A DNA stretch of 64,000 bases from contig LS997567.1 in the NCBI GenBank assembly GCA_000469685.2, forward strand, positions 34,872,505-34,936,504, in the 5' to 3' direction. The DNA is from Haemonchus contortus (lineage: Eukaryota; Nematoda; Chromadorea; Rhabditida; Trichostrongylidae). The notes below the pieces were generated by a model that saw only the letters and a list, made by a program, of their open reading frames with translations, had not been told where the DNA came from and did no database searches. Positions 30,469-43,246 of this stretch are shown here, piece after piece. The position numbers and the translations under genes are program-made. Each line of letters begins with the position of its first letter. The stretch's first letter is position 1.

Positions 30469-33400
30469 ATGTTGTTGCCGATATTTTTGTTATGGGTATC
30501 CATATCAAAAGTGTATGGAAATTTGCTGAGTGCCGGCATTCTCACTGAAACTGTTTCCCTTCGACCAAAAAATGTAGGTACATTTATGGTTGTGATTCTT
30601 TACTTATGTAAACAATTCCATTACTTTGGGAAGATGTTCAGCCTTCCTTTTCTGTCGTTTTTTCCTGTACTACAATACTTCCTACAATAGCTGGCTTAGA
30701 GCTTTTTACAATACCAAAGAGAATCAGCAGTCTTCTCTGTTTACTCATTCCAAGCCCCTCTTAAAGAGACTAGCTCGTCCTTTTCAATGTATGTATGAAG
30801 TTGGCAACTGAGTGACTGCGTGTTTTGAAGTACTTCTAGCTTCGTTACCTTCTCCAGAATTTGCTGGAGAGATAGATATAAACGGTATTCGTTGAGCTAA
30901 CAGTTGAGAAGTTTTAATACATCGCTGATGTTGATCGTTCTTTCCTATTATTTTCATACCGTGTTGACCATGAGTATGGGTTTGAGCAGTCCAGAAGGCA
31001 AATAATAACCGTTAGTTTGTATCTGCCCTGTATCGAGTTTTGGTGGTCCAAAGCCCAGCTAACAGCAAAGAAATAGCATGCTATCAGGTTAACTCAGCTA
31101 CTCCTCTGGCGTATCACAGTTTTACCATAGCTGAAGATATAAGAACAGGAAGCTGAAGTAGAAACGATTGGCATGTACAGTCGCAATACCCTTGCCGTAG
31201 TATCTGCTTTTTATTAGTAGCCCTGATCGCTCATTTCCAAAAAGTAGCAAAATAGTAAGTGTTGTTGCTAAGGTTCGGCTCTTAATTTTTTGAGTTACAG
31301 TATCAGATGATTGGCTTCGCCCAGTCTGCTTTGAATCAGACCCAAATTGAAATACGGCTGGCATGTGTGAATGAGAATGAGGATATGGATTTCCAGGTTA
31401 TTCACGAGTATTAGTTTTATTTCGCCTCATAGCATTTTCTCTAGAACCAAAAGTACATAGAGCGATTTTAGGTCCAGTATGCTCTTCGCTCATCGCCATG
31501 CGACAAGGAATTTTTCGATGCGAAAAGGGCTGAGAATTTAAAGAAGTTATTGGTGAGATAACTAAATTCTTCAAGCATTTACATTTGATTTCGATGTATG
31601 AGTGAAGGCTGCTTACTTTAACTAATCGCCGGTATCACCTGACATTCCGTTGATCATCGACGTCCTCGAGCGGGCGCCAGTAACGCCTCCATTCGTCGCT
31701 GTCACGAACCAGAGTGGTCCAGTGAATCGTCCACGCTCCAGGTATACCAGGTTCCACGTTCCCTTCGTTCAGAGCTTTCGTGAAGAAATCTGCCCATCTC
31801 GTTGGCGGCGGTCTTGGAGTTCGTTTGATGCCCCGAGGGATCCAGTCAATAACCGCCCTGGTCCAACGGTCATCACTATGTCGAATAACGTGTGCAGCCT
31901 AACTGATCTTCGATTTCTTGGCGTAATCAACGGCATCCCTGATCTTCGTTCGTTGATGGAGCACGGAACTCCGGATTCCTTTCTGCACTTGCGTCTATAG
32001 GGAAATTCCGAGCACCGTTCTTTCCAAAGCGCCTTGAACGCTGCCAGCATGCTCATCTGGCTTTCGTAGAGTCCAAGTCTCTGAGGCGTAGGTCAAAGCA
32101 GGAAGAACAGCAGTGTCAAAAAGGTGAGCGCGGAGCCGGATGTTCTTTGTTTTCTTCACTACTCCCTCGATATTCTTAAATGCTCCCCACGCGGCGCGTT
32201 TCCTTCTGCACAGCTCTGGAGCTAGGTCGTTCATCATGTTGACTTCCCGACCGAGATGTACATAGCTAGAGCAATCGGAGATAATCGTTCCGTCTAGCGT
32301 GAAGGGAGCATCAGGTACCAATCCGTTTTTCATGAAAATCGTCTTCGTTAAGTTCAGTCTCGAGCCGGTCTTTCCGCAAGCACTGTCCAACTCAGCCAGC
32401 ATTCGTTCCGCCTGCTCGATGTTCGGTGTTATGAGCACGATGTCGTCTGCGAAGCAAAGGTAATGTAAGTAGCCGCACTTGACCTTCACTCCCAAGTCTT
32501 CGCATTCCAAATGACGCATGATATCCTCGAGAGCGGCACTGAAAAGTTGGAGAAATGGTATCGCCCCGCCAGACACCTCCCTTCACGTTGACAATGACTT
32601 CCTTGTATAATGGTGGAATCCTAGTCGTGAAGTTGTCGTAGAGCTAACGAAAAACCTTATATATTGAGTAGGAACACCCTGGTTGCCCAGGGCTTCAATT
32701 ACCCCTTCTCTCTCAACGGTCAAAGGCTTCCTTCAAATCGATGAACGTATGACGTAACGGCATTTTATACTCTCGCGGTGCGTCAATGAGTCTTCTAAGA
32801 GTGTGTATATGATCGATTGTGCTGAACCCTCTCCGGAACCCTGCTTGCTCGCGTGGCTGACCTTCATCTAGTATTCTGCCAATCCTGTTCAGGACTATGC
32901 AAAGGAAAAGCTTGTAGATTACAGACAGCGGGCAGATTGGGCGATGATTGCCAATGTCATCTGGGTCTCCCTTTTTGTACAGCAACACAGTCTTGCTAGT
33001 TTTTTACGACGTGGCCACTTTGCATTCCGACAGGTGCCGCGTGAAGAGCCTAGCCAGTGTTCTGACGTTAACTGGTGGAAGACTCTCCAGGTGTTCTGGT
33101 TTGATCTTATTGGGACCGGGCGCCGTACACTTCATCATCGACGTGATGGCATGTCGTATTTTGGAAGGGAGAACCGAAGGAGCGATATATTTGTCTTGCC
33201 TAAGATGGTGGGTAAGCAGTTAGACGTGGCTGTCGAAGAGATGCGAGTAGGAGCCGTAGATGACCTTCTCCATTGCCCTTCGAGATGCAGTAACTGTTCC
33301 GTCAGGACAACGAAAGGAAGTCAACATGGTCTTGTAGTTGGTGAAACTTCGTCGGGCTTTGCGAGTGCTCTTTCCTGCCTCGGCGGCTTCGTCCATGATT

Positions 33401-36400
33401 GTTGCTCTTCTCTCTTTCCGATCTTCCTTTATCACTTCTCTGCATAGCTTCGCGAGTTCGGACGTTTGTTGATGATTGCCTGTAGCTCGCGCGATTCCAC
33501 GCCGGCGTATCAGCACGAGAGTCTTCGAAGAGAGTCATCTCTCGGCTAACTGTAGACTCTCTGCTTTCCTAGCGCTATCGTGAAGATGTTCGGCGAGCCG
33601 GTTGCATTCTTCGTCAGTGTTGTCGAATGGGATCTTTCCATTCACTCGCAAAAGAAGGGAAGTGGTCCCAATTGATGGAGGTCTTGGGGTTTCGTTTCCT
33701 AAACTTCATAGCTCTCTCCGCGCACTAAGAAGCAGAATCTATCGCGGAGGAGACCATGGTCTGATCCCTTGTAGAACTTTGGAACAACAGCGACGTCAGT
33801 CAGGCGAAATCTCTGATTGAAGAAGACGTGGTATATATCATTATGGAACTGTCCACCAGGTGACTCCCATGTCTATCGCAAAAGAGAGGGCTAGTGGAAC
33901 TGCGAGTTACCATGGATGATGTGGGTCGACATAATAAACTCGGGCAGCCTTTCACGCTGCTCATTCCATTTCATTCCATGGGTCCCAATGTGGAGCTCTT
34001 CAGCCGCTTCTAGGGCCAATCTTGGCGTAAAAATCACCGACGATGACCTTGAATAAAGTGTTGTCTTCTCTGTAGAACCTCTCCAGATCCATATAAAACG
34101 CCTTCAACTCCTCTTCTTCGCAGCTCGTTGTTGGTGCATAGCCAACGAAGATAGTTAGAGCTGGGGTTGAGCCACATCTTCTTAATCGCAAATGTCCGAT
34201 TCGAGTTGTTAAGCTTTCGTACGAATCGATGTTCATGGCCAAGTGCGCACTGACGAGGACGCCTACGCCGCCCATGCCTCTGCTGTCGCATATTCAGAGG
34301 AACAGTTCTTCTCCAGTCTCAAATACAGCGTGCAGCGCGCGATGCCTTCTCGTCTCGGTCAGTCCGATGACGTCGTATTTGATCTTCCTAGCTTGCATCA
34401 ACAGTCTTCTACACACGTTTCCGATGCAAGCATCCGTGCGTTGAAAGTACAGATCGTCATCTTAGTCGTTCTCTTTTTGGGCAGACTGTTTTGGCCCTGA
34501 GATTTTAGCAGCCTTTCCCGAGCGGTCGTACCTGACGCTACCGTATCAAGGGCTCCCTCAGGTTCAGAGGAATGAAGCCCATTTCTATTACTGTTTTTAA
34601 CGAGTAGACACCTAACGTGCAGTCTGCCAGGCTCTGACGTGGGGCTAGGTTGACTCCGGGACTTGCCAGGCTATCCTGAAGTGGAAGCGGACAAGGGGCT
34701 TTGTTTTTAGAGGCGGCCCCGAATCGCCTTCCAAATACTTCCCAGTCACTCGGATGCAAGCTTTTGGCTGAGTCGATGGGCAGGATACCAACCCCACTCA
34801 CAGACTCTCCACACACGTATGTGTGGATACGCCTGCGAGAAACAGAAGGTATATCGACCAGCACAGCAGAATCAAGGAGTCCATCCGCTGGATCCACCTG
34901 CGTCTCTGGGCAAGTACCGGTGACTTTTGCTCGGCGATTTATTCCCTCATTCGTCACCTGGGGGCGCCCTACGTAGCCTCGTCACTAACCGGCCGGGGAT
35001 CCTTCATTGGAAAAGAACCCCTAAGTGAAGGAGATCCGTAGACTTAAAGTAATATATTATAATATCAATTTGCTGCTTTCATAATATTCAACGGTAATTG
35101 AGCTTTTTTAGTCCTTCTACTTCGATGATCCAAACCACATTCCGGACAACTACGATTACGATAAAATAGTATTCTACAAATCCAAAAATCTCAACTTCTC
35201 GTGTAAGGTATGGTTATAAGTTTTTTTCTTTATTATTATTTCACTATCGTCTGACATTTCAACGCGTTCAGTGAGAGGCGTTCCTCATTTGCTTCTGTAT
35301 CAAGTTTCTCAGCTTGCACCCCTGCAATGTTTGTAAAACGTCACGATATATTTTCTTCTACTTTTTCTTGATATTACCTTATGATTAGCTTCAAATATTT
35401 AGAGTGTGTTTGATTTGTGTGCACGAGTCTTGCTCACAATCTTGAAATTTACGGGAGAATGTATTTGATATAGTTACAGCTTAAAGTTATCGTAATGTGA
35501 GTCGTTGCTCTAGGATTCCCATGGTTCCATAATTTTCTCTGAGCCAGAGCCTCATCCAATGACTGTCCAAAATGTCACAGGTTTGGTGAGTTAATAATAT
35601 TCCCGGCGGTTCTCTTCCCTTCTTCATCATTCCTATATCTTAGTTTCCATTTCGTTATAAGAGAAGTGCAGCAGGCAGTCTTGGCCCTTCGTTGTCGTGA
35701 GTTATACTTTTTGGTTCAATAGTTCATGCGAGGCATTGTGCCAGCTCAATTTCTTGTAGCTCTTGGAGCCCAGCACAGACAATACCGAGTGACGGAATAT
35801 ATTTTCTGGTCATGAAGGTGTGTCATTCTCTTTTTTTGCTTTCTTCTTGTTGAATGAAATTTCTTGTGATTAATGGGATATTTAAAGGTTATCGGAATTC
35901 GATATCCGCGAACATCTTACAGTGATGAGTATAACATCACGATCACGGTGAAGTGGAGGCAACCACATGGATTTCTTAGTGCCATCGACTATCCTTTGCT
36001 CAGGTATTTATCTTAACACATATGGAGTATATGATTGCTCACTGTCGCCTGGGTCCTGTTTGATCACGGCGCAAGTCCGGCTGTCACTTGAAAGCGAACG
36101 GGCAAGAAAGGCAGAGTGAATACATCCTTATTCTTCCTCTCTCCCATGCGTAGGCTCCATCTTACTCCGCTGCCAGTTTTAGACACTAACTGACCGAGAT
36201 CTTGCACAGGTGCGGTTCCAGGCGCATGATCTCAGCTTCAATAATCATTCTCTGTTTTTAATTCTTACGCACTCCTTCGTGCACTTATTAGGTTGGAAGG
36301 AAAGTCCTGCAACACTTTGAACATGTTTCTTCAGGAAAAATCCAAAGCCTTTTTCAAAAGTTTTCGCGCCTCATTGCTGTAGTGTTCCCGAAGGATTTCG

Positions 36401-39400
36401 AATATGGACACAAAAGGGCTTCATGAAGATTCTTGGGCCATTAGACTCAATTATGGATCAAGCTATCATCCGACCTATTGTCTACCACGAATTCCTGCAG
36501 GGACACTCTGCGAGAGCTGCCGCGGCTAACATCTGCGCTGCCCTCAAGAAGGAAGTTATTCACTATTCGACAGTGTCCCGATGGTTCAAGCGCTTCGCCG
36601 CCGGAGAAATTTCGTCCGAGGACAAACCCTATAGTGGTCGCCCATCGAAATGGAATGATGAGCATTTACTCAGCGCCCTTCGGATACAGCCGAATGCGAC
36701 CAGCCACGAATTGGCGACGACGATAGGATGCACTCATACGACAGTTATTGAACATCTTCACGAGCTTGGCTACAGGTCAATATTCTCACGATGGGTTCCT
36801 CATGAGCAACGCCTGTCTGACAGGGCGAACAGGTGCCCGTGGCTGAGTCTCTTCTGCTCCGTCCCCACTGAAAGGATCTATTGCGGGACATGTACTATTG
36901 TGTTGCTGGTGGGACTGCGGTGGAATGTTCTACTGGGAGCTGCTTGACAGTGGCACCACCGTGCCACCGTGACGGCTACAGTCTACGCTAACCAGCTGTA
37001 AAAAGTGGCCGACGTTATGCGAGAGCTGCGTCCGAAAAGACTCAATGTTTTTCTACTTCACGATAACGCGCGCCCGCATGTGGCTAGGGAAGCGCGTCAA
37101 AAAATGATGGAACTCGGATGGGAAGTACTGCCGCATCCGGCGTATTCTCCGGACCTAGCGCCTTCTCACTACCACCTATTCAGAGCCCTGAAGAACCATC
37201 TGAGCGGCAAAAAATTTGATGATTGTAGTGAACTCGAAAATGAAATCGACCACTTTTTTTGTCGCGGCCACCGGAATTCTGGAAAAGAGGGATCGAGAAG
37301 CTGCCCAAAAAATGGGAACTTGTCTTAGATAATAATGGTGATTATATTGTAGATTGAGGGTTTCGTTCAATAAAGAAATATTAAATTCAAAAACTTGACC
37401 AAAGTGTTGCAAGACTTATCTTCCAACCTAATAGATTTCGGCTCATCTTGCTGCAAATGGTTGATGAAAGAATTTGTGAGCAGTGCGCACACCTAACCAC
37501 CAGCTTTTTTATATTATTGCTGCTTACGGTTTATAAACCAATTTTCCTCTTCTTCTCCCTAGCGTTAATCCTGTGCCGTCGCAGGACCCGCTATTCTTGT
37601 CCTTCTATCTACGGCATCTTCTGCCATGACTTTTCCTTCGGCTGTAGACGCTGCTCTCCCATATTCTGCTGAACAGAGGCTGTTTATAAATCAATTTCAA
37701 TTCATATTTCATATGGCCAGCATTTATAAAGTGTTCTGTACTTTTTTCGCGGCTGTGTGGACGTAACCAATTGTGGTTTTAGAATATTCCTAACTAAAGA
37801 AATTGTTGATTCCCAGAAAGCTTTCTAGCGGTTTTTCTTGCATAAATAAAGTGATATGGGATGTATAGTAGTAAAAGGAATATTTGTAGGTTCTATGTAC
37901 TTATGTGCGTCTTCTATGGTACGCTAGCTTTCATCTGGATGGTACTTTGCATTAAATACTACAAAGACATTTTACGAATTCAATATTGGATAGGTATGTA
38001 CTTTGGTTCAGAATTCGATGGGAATTCATGTTGAACAGTTAAGAGTTTACCATTGACTTGATTCTTTAGGAGCTGTAATAATACTCGGAATGATTGAGAA
38101 AGCATTTTTCTTAGCTGAGTATTCAACAATGAACAACAGTGGTCGAAGTGTAGAAGGCGTGCTTGAGGCAAGCGTTCATCTCATTTATTTCTTCAGCCAT
38201 CATGTTGGATTCATTTTATTGAAAATTCATTCAATTTATCTAGTTTATACAGTGATCATACGGAAATTTTCAGCTCGCTGAGTTGGTTTCCTGTGCAAAA
38301 CGAACAATGTCTCGTGTTCTAGTGATTATTGTCACAGTTGGTTACGGTGTCGTGAAACCTCGTCTCGGTAATACACTCAGTCAGGTAGTTCTGCTAGAAG
38401 TTTCTTCTGCTGGGTTTTTGTCAGATAAAAAAGTAGTCTTTACACATTTTTAGTGTTGTAGGATTATTCGTTGATTGAAGTCACTCACTTTTACCATATT
38501 TCTTGGTTCACTCCATTTAGCCTCAGTGTTGTCACTTCTTCTCCTCGTTCAAAGTTAGAGTATTGATCAAAATCTGCACAAAAGGATCGTAATTTGTTTC
38601 CTCGAAAAAGGCCCGCAACGGACAGTGGCTCGAAGAATTTTGGATTTGGGAGGGGAGGTTCCTTGTGTTAAAGTTGTTGCATGTGCCTTCTTTCATATAC
38701 ATCCCACTACCCCCTTCCCCGTATGAGGTTGAGGAGTCACTCCCACCGACTGAGATTTTTCATCATGCTTGACCATGCCAGTATTGCCAGAGTTGTATAA
38801 ATTGAGACCTACTAGTTCAGGTTGCCGGCGTAGGATTGGTGTATTTCGTATTTTGTGCGATTGAAGGATTAGCACGGGTATCAAAGGTGAGCTTTACCTG
38901 ATTTTGTATTAAATCGGAGCTTTTGATATCTTCGAGATCGCTGAGGATTCAACTGCTATTATAGTTACCAGTAGATTTTTCTGAGGCCCACTTCTCTAGT
39001 AATGTTTTCGTACCGTTACGAGAATCAATTGCAAAAAGCAGTTCTGTTTTTCAGTGTATTAGCGATTTAGTTCTGTTTTCTCTTGACCGTCAACATGACT
39101 GAAACCTCCATTTGAGTTTTCAAATGCCTTTGCCCACATCTTTGCTTTTATGGGATGTTTGAACGGATGGGTTAATGCTCATGCAATGAATTCAATCTCA
39201 TCTAATCGCCCCATCGTTAGGTTGGCCTCTAACTCTAACCAGTAAGTACGAGCATGCTGTACCATTTTAATTACAGAATCACGTTGAAGCTGCAAAACAG
39301 AAGCAGTTCGCTGCACTTCCTTTAGTGATCACGGAGATGGTGATATTCTACTGGATTTTCACTTCGCTTGGTTCAACTATGCGAACGCTCAAATTGAGGA

Positions 39401-42400
39401 GGAATGAGGTGAATAGTGTCACTCTGCGCTTAAATCATCTCGAGCATAACATGTTTTGTTCATTATATTGTAATATATGGTAAGAATACCGCATTTTGGT
39501 CCCATTATTCGATTGTAGCAGAATTTCGTTACTCGCGTAAAATTTCAGGTAAAACTTACCGTTTATCGTCATTTTATGAACACCTTGGTATTCGCAGCTA
39601 TCGCATCTGTGATCTTTATGATGTGGAGTTTGTTGTACCATATCTTCCCAACATGTCTCAAGGACTGGAAAGAACTGTACGTTGATAGTTTTTATATGTT
39701 CTCCGTTCCTGAAAGGTTCTGTTTCGATTGCGTTCAGAACATTTCTATGCTTTTTTCATGACGTAAACGTGTTGACGACAATGCATCGCAACTCGATGCA
39801 TAAATTCAAAAGCCTGAGCAATGTATCACAAATGTAGAGTAGAATATAAAAAAGTATAACAGTAAAGAAGCAAGACGAAAAGACGAAAGAACGAGAGCGA
39901 AAGGGACTTCTCTCTTGAGCGCTTTTGTATTTATTTCCTTGCCCCAAAAAAAAAAACAAATTTCCTTCGTTGTTTGTTATCTGAATTGCGGAATCATATA
40001 TTATCATATATCATATATGACGATTGCGCGTATGTCTAACTCAGATCACAAGACTTATGATATGTCCGTGAAAATGTAAACTGATCCATTGCTATTTTTA
40101 GTATGAGCAAATAGAATGCGGGTAGAGGAGGGCTCCGATCTGATTGTTTGCCAAATTGAGAATCATATGAGGTCACATCCAATGCTCAAATAGCCTGAAG
40201 AAAATCTCACGAAGTAGTGAATCATCATCAGGACTACTACATGGTCGTAAAATCGGCACATGAATTCATCTATGGTTTTCGAACTGAGTGTTTGAAATAG
40301 CGATCAAGGTAGCCAACAGAGTAGCTGGGTGGTACGAAGTTGTATTAGCTCGGTTAGTAGTAAGTGATGGTCCTGCGCATCAGAGAAATACCAGTGCTCT
40401 CGCATTTGAGATGAGAGTTGCTGAAAGCTGTCTTGATGAAAAAGATATTCACCCAAGAAGTACTCAATAAAAATCTTCTCGAATTCGGACGAAGATTTTC
40501 ATTGAGTACTCTTAGGTGAATAACTTTTTCATCAAGGTGGACAGAAATATGTTACAATAGACTATCTATTGTATGTAAGTCGCCTTTTCTTGGTGTGAAA
40601 TGAGCCTGTAGTTTGACAATCGAAGTGAAGTTTCCGGATCTGTAAGAAATGTCTGAAAACAGATTTAGCCAGTCCCTAGTTTGTTTATTTTTGATGGTTT
40701 CTTTCGATGCCTGTTAACGTATCCCAGAACTTATTTCGGTAGCAGATTTAGCTAAAAGTAAAGTTGTTGACGTCTGCACTTATTTGCACCTTATATGCGT
40801 TTTTCTCATCTACAGGGTGACCCACATGAAGTGTGACGGGCTATAAAAAATCGATTTCTGGGCTTCTCGTTTACTTCTTTCGCTATATTATGGGGTTATT
40901 TGATTTTCCCGCATTTTTTGAACCTAATGTGGGCAGTCTTCTTTGCTATTCATTTGTAAAAATGGTTTCGCTTGACGATCGTTCAGCAGTAGTCGCGATG
41001 TACAGACGCGGATCATCGGTATCCGAGATTTCCAAGATGCTCAAACTCCATCGAGAGCAAGTACATCGCGTCATTAAGCGATTTGAAGAGACTGGAAAGA
41101 TTGAAAATCGTCCAAGAGGAAGACCAGAAAGAACTGCAAGGACCTCTGCCCTTCGGAAGGCCGTCAAAGACAAGCTGCGCCGAGATCCTGAAAGAAGCAT
41201 GAGAAAACTGGCCAAGGAACACAATGTGAGCAACTCAACCATGCAAAGATTGGTCAAGGAGGACATCGGGTTATATCCTTACAAAATTGCGAAGGGACAA
41301 CGCCTCACCGAAGAAATGAAGGCTTCAAGATTGGAAAAATGCAAGAAGATGAAAACCCTTGCGCGCGGTGAGAACCTTGGACGAATCCTCTTCACGGACG
41401 AGAAAATATTCACCGTTGAACCGTTCCGGAACCCGCAGAATCAAAGGATATTGCTCCCAAAAGGATCGCCAAGAGAAGTCATGGTCGAAAAATCTCATTT
41501 TCCACAGTCGGTGATGGTGTGGGCTGGAATATCGGGCCTAGGCAAGACTAAGCTGGTTTTTGTGGAAAAAGGAGTGAAAATTAATGCTGAAATATATCGA
41601 AAGCAGATTTTGGAGGATGCGGTGATCCCTTGGGCCGAGAGCAACGCGAAAAACCTTAACTGGACCTTTCAGCAGGATTGGGCACCGGCCCACAGCGCGA
41701 AGAAGACCCTGCAGTGGTGTGAGACCATGCTTCCGGATTTTTGGACGAAGGAGGTTTGGCCTTCAAACTCCCCCGACCTCAATCCTATGGATTTTGCTGT
41801 GTGGTCGATTCTGGAGCAGAAAGCCTGCACTATCAAACACCGGTCTTTGGAATCTCTGAAAAAAGCTCTTTTGGAAGCGTGGGATGAAATTTCGCCGGAA
41901 ATGATTGCGCGCATTCTTAGAAACTTCCGAAAGAGGTTGGACGCTTGCATCAAAGCGAAAGGAGGACATTTTGAGTTCGAGATGTGATATTATGTTTACA
42001 ATTTTGTGATGTTTGTATAGGAGTAAATTTATCTTAATTGATTTGATTTGAACAATTTTGTTGTTAGTTTTCTGTGTCACACTTCATGTGGGTCACCCTG
42101 TATATGTTCGGCATTACCGCTCGTACACTTCAGACATGACAATAAGGAAAGAGATTCTATAAGAGCCATCACCTGTATCTCCAGTCGATTTTGAGTTCAT
42201 GCTCTTTGGAATATCTGGAACATGATCAGAGTGCAGGGTAATAGTGGTAAATATTCACAACACACCCATGCTACACATATTGAAATTTCGCTCGATTAGA
42301 TCCAGTAGGAAAGAAGTTACGACTGAAAAGTACGGCTGGAGAAGCATTTCACCGAAGACTCTTGAGCGCTACTGTATATGGAATGCGTGGAGTGGGCATT

Positions 42401-43246
42401 ATAGTTTTTCTCTTTTCTGTTCACAAGATCTGTAACTTTATAGCGGTGATATGTGGGAAGTCTCAAAATGTTCCAAGGCATCTTACTGTAATTCTAAGTA
42501 GCTTTTCATAGAGGTAGCACTCGATTGCTTTTAGCGAACTTTCTTACTTTTCAGATGGGTAGACACTGCATTCTGGCATGTACTGTTTTGCTTCATACTT
42601 GTTGTTATTGTGGTTCTTTGGCGTCCATCAGTGAATAATCAACGCTACGCCTTCACCCCCCTTTTGGATGACAGTGAAGATGAGAACGATCAAGGTCGGC
42701 TAATCAATCGTATGTGATTCTAGAGCAGTATTCAGATTTTGCCGTACTCTATCTTACTTAAGATGAAATTTTCAATGCATCCGCTCCTGGTTTTGAAATG
42801 CTCAAACAGCGTGAATCTGGAAGTGGTGCCGAGGTTCGTCGTCAAAGGGAAAAGGAACGTGAGGATCAGAAAATCCAGGTGAACGCGCTGATATCATTTT
42901 TCTGCTCTTCAAAACGAACGGTGCAGCAAGCAGAATGCATCGTTTTGGTATTGGTATGCAGTGGCGGCCTTGACGAAAATAAATATTCCCATGGTGATTC
43001 ATTCTGACTATACAACTCGGGAATGCGTGGAGCTGTAAACATATAGGTCCGTGTAGGTTCCCCAAATCGTTCTATTTGGAAATTCTGAAAAAAAGTAGAT
43101 GCCAAATCCCCCTTATAAATCTTTATTTCAAGGATGACCTGCGGTGGATCGAAGATCACATTCCCTCGTCGCTTGCAGAACACCTCATCATGGACGAAGA
43201 AGAGGATAAAGAAGCACGAGAATTGGAAATCAGTAAAATGTTGTGA
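30469..43246 (+). CDS. TMEM87: TMEM87 orthologue (Golgi GOLD-domain seven-TM protein), 15 coding exons
   Basis: Exons: 30469-30573, 35112-35207, 35514-35585, 35644-35696, 35745-35817, 35888-36003, 37890-37993, 38070-38167, 38274-38384, 38821-38886, 39277-39408, 39549-39676, 42555-42709, 42763-42878, 43133-43246. All phases agree and give 512 residues (human TMEM87 about 555). Exon 1 encodes a signal peptide ([17 protein letters not shown]). A luminal domain follows, then seven membrane segments with [44 protein letters not shown] and [11 protein letters not shown]. The tail has [13 protein letters not shown] and [14 protein letters not shown], both strongly conserved in TMEM87. The family is linked to Golgi trafficking and mechanosensitivity. 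Exon 8 to 9 needs a GC donor (38168). Introns hold three transposons. Exon 1 is less certain than the rest. Confidence 0.93.
31631..35041 (-). mobile_element. Decayed full-length copy of the RTE element, in TMEM87 intron 1
   Basis: Antisense to the gene. It matches the 6242-9673 element end to end: the 5' hairpin and upstream ORF near 34538-35040, endonuclease pieces at 34275-34000, RT pieces at 33516-33220, 32988-32713 and 32576-31995 (with [10 protein letters not shown]), and the C-terminus to about 31640. Numerous frameshifts and stops break the large ORF. No clear target duplication was seen, which fits an older insertion. Confidence 0.93.
36288..37431 (+). mobile_element. mariner, inactivated, in TMEM87 intron 6
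   Basis: 1144 bp with inverted repeats starting TTAGGTTGGAAG (about 30 of 35 matching) and TA at 36286-36287 and 37432-37433. The transposase N-terminus is open at 36423-36947 (helix-turn-helix, [14 protein letters not shown]). The C-terminal part is at 37005-37328 with HDNARPH (second aspartate), but APSHYHLF has histidine in place of the third aspartate. The first aspartate block is deleted. Confidence 0.93.
40432..40536. repeat. 47 bp inverted repeat in TMEM87 intron 12
   Basis: 40432-40478 and 40491-40536 are near-perfect reverse complements (from CTTGATGAAAAAG inward) with a 12 nt spacer. Two or three differences and one extra base separate the arms. Confidence 0.88.
40813..42100 (+). 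mobile_element. maT-type (DD37D) transposon, apparently intact
   Basis: 1288 bp with perfect 25 bp inverted repeats starting CAGGGTGACCCACATGAAG and TA at 40811-40812 and 42101-42102. It contains an uninterrupted transposase ORF. The uninterrupted MITE copy near 26068 shows the related empty site (CTACTATGTTCGG), confirming the boundaries. Confidence 0.96.
40962..41987 (+). CDS. maT / Tc1-mariner transposase, intact
   Basis: A 341-residue DDD transposase for cut-and-paste movement. I chose ATG 40962 ([13 protein letters not shown]); the frame is open to GTG 40833, but that overlaps the inverted repeat. N-terminal paired helix-turn-helix domains run from about residue 1 to 110, with GRPERTAR as the linker motif. 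Catalytic residues: D146 in LFTDEK, D239 in FQQDWAPAH and D277 in [12 protein letters not shown]. Exactly 37 residues separate the last two, the signature of maT elements. The length is normal for the family. No stop or frameshift, and perfect ends, suggest recent activity. It lies in TMEM87 intron 12, same strand. Confidence 0.95.
   Translation: MVSLDDRSAVVAMYRRGSSVSEISKMLKLHREQVHRVIKRFEETGKIENRPRGRPERTARTSALRKAVKDKLRRDPERSMRKLAKEHNVSNSTMQRLVKEDIGLYPYKIAKGQRLTEEMKASRLEKCKKMKTLARGENLGRILFTDEKIFTVEPFRNPQNQRILLPKGSPREVMVEKSHFPQSVMVWAGISGLGKTKLVFVEKGVKINAEIYRKQILEDAVIPWAESNAKNLNWTFQQDWAPAHSAKKTLQWCETMLPDFWTKEVWPSNSPDLNPMDFAVWSILEQKACTIKHRSLESLKKALLEAWDEISPEMIARILRNFRKRLDACIKAKGGHFEFEM

Larger units (their letters stand above)
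40739..42374. mobile_element. Partial MITE copy split by a maT element
   Basis: Flanking sequence 40739-40812 and 42101-42374 aligns to about 25998-26347 of the first MITE, with the break at a TA. The right end CAGTAGCGCTCAAGAG and a TA follow at 42375-42376. The left half of the MITE is missing or unrecognisable. Confidence 0.82.

Noticed and set aside
42798..43065. ORFs across TMEM87 exon 14
   Set aside because: They are out-of-frame or include intron; the real exon is 42763-42878.
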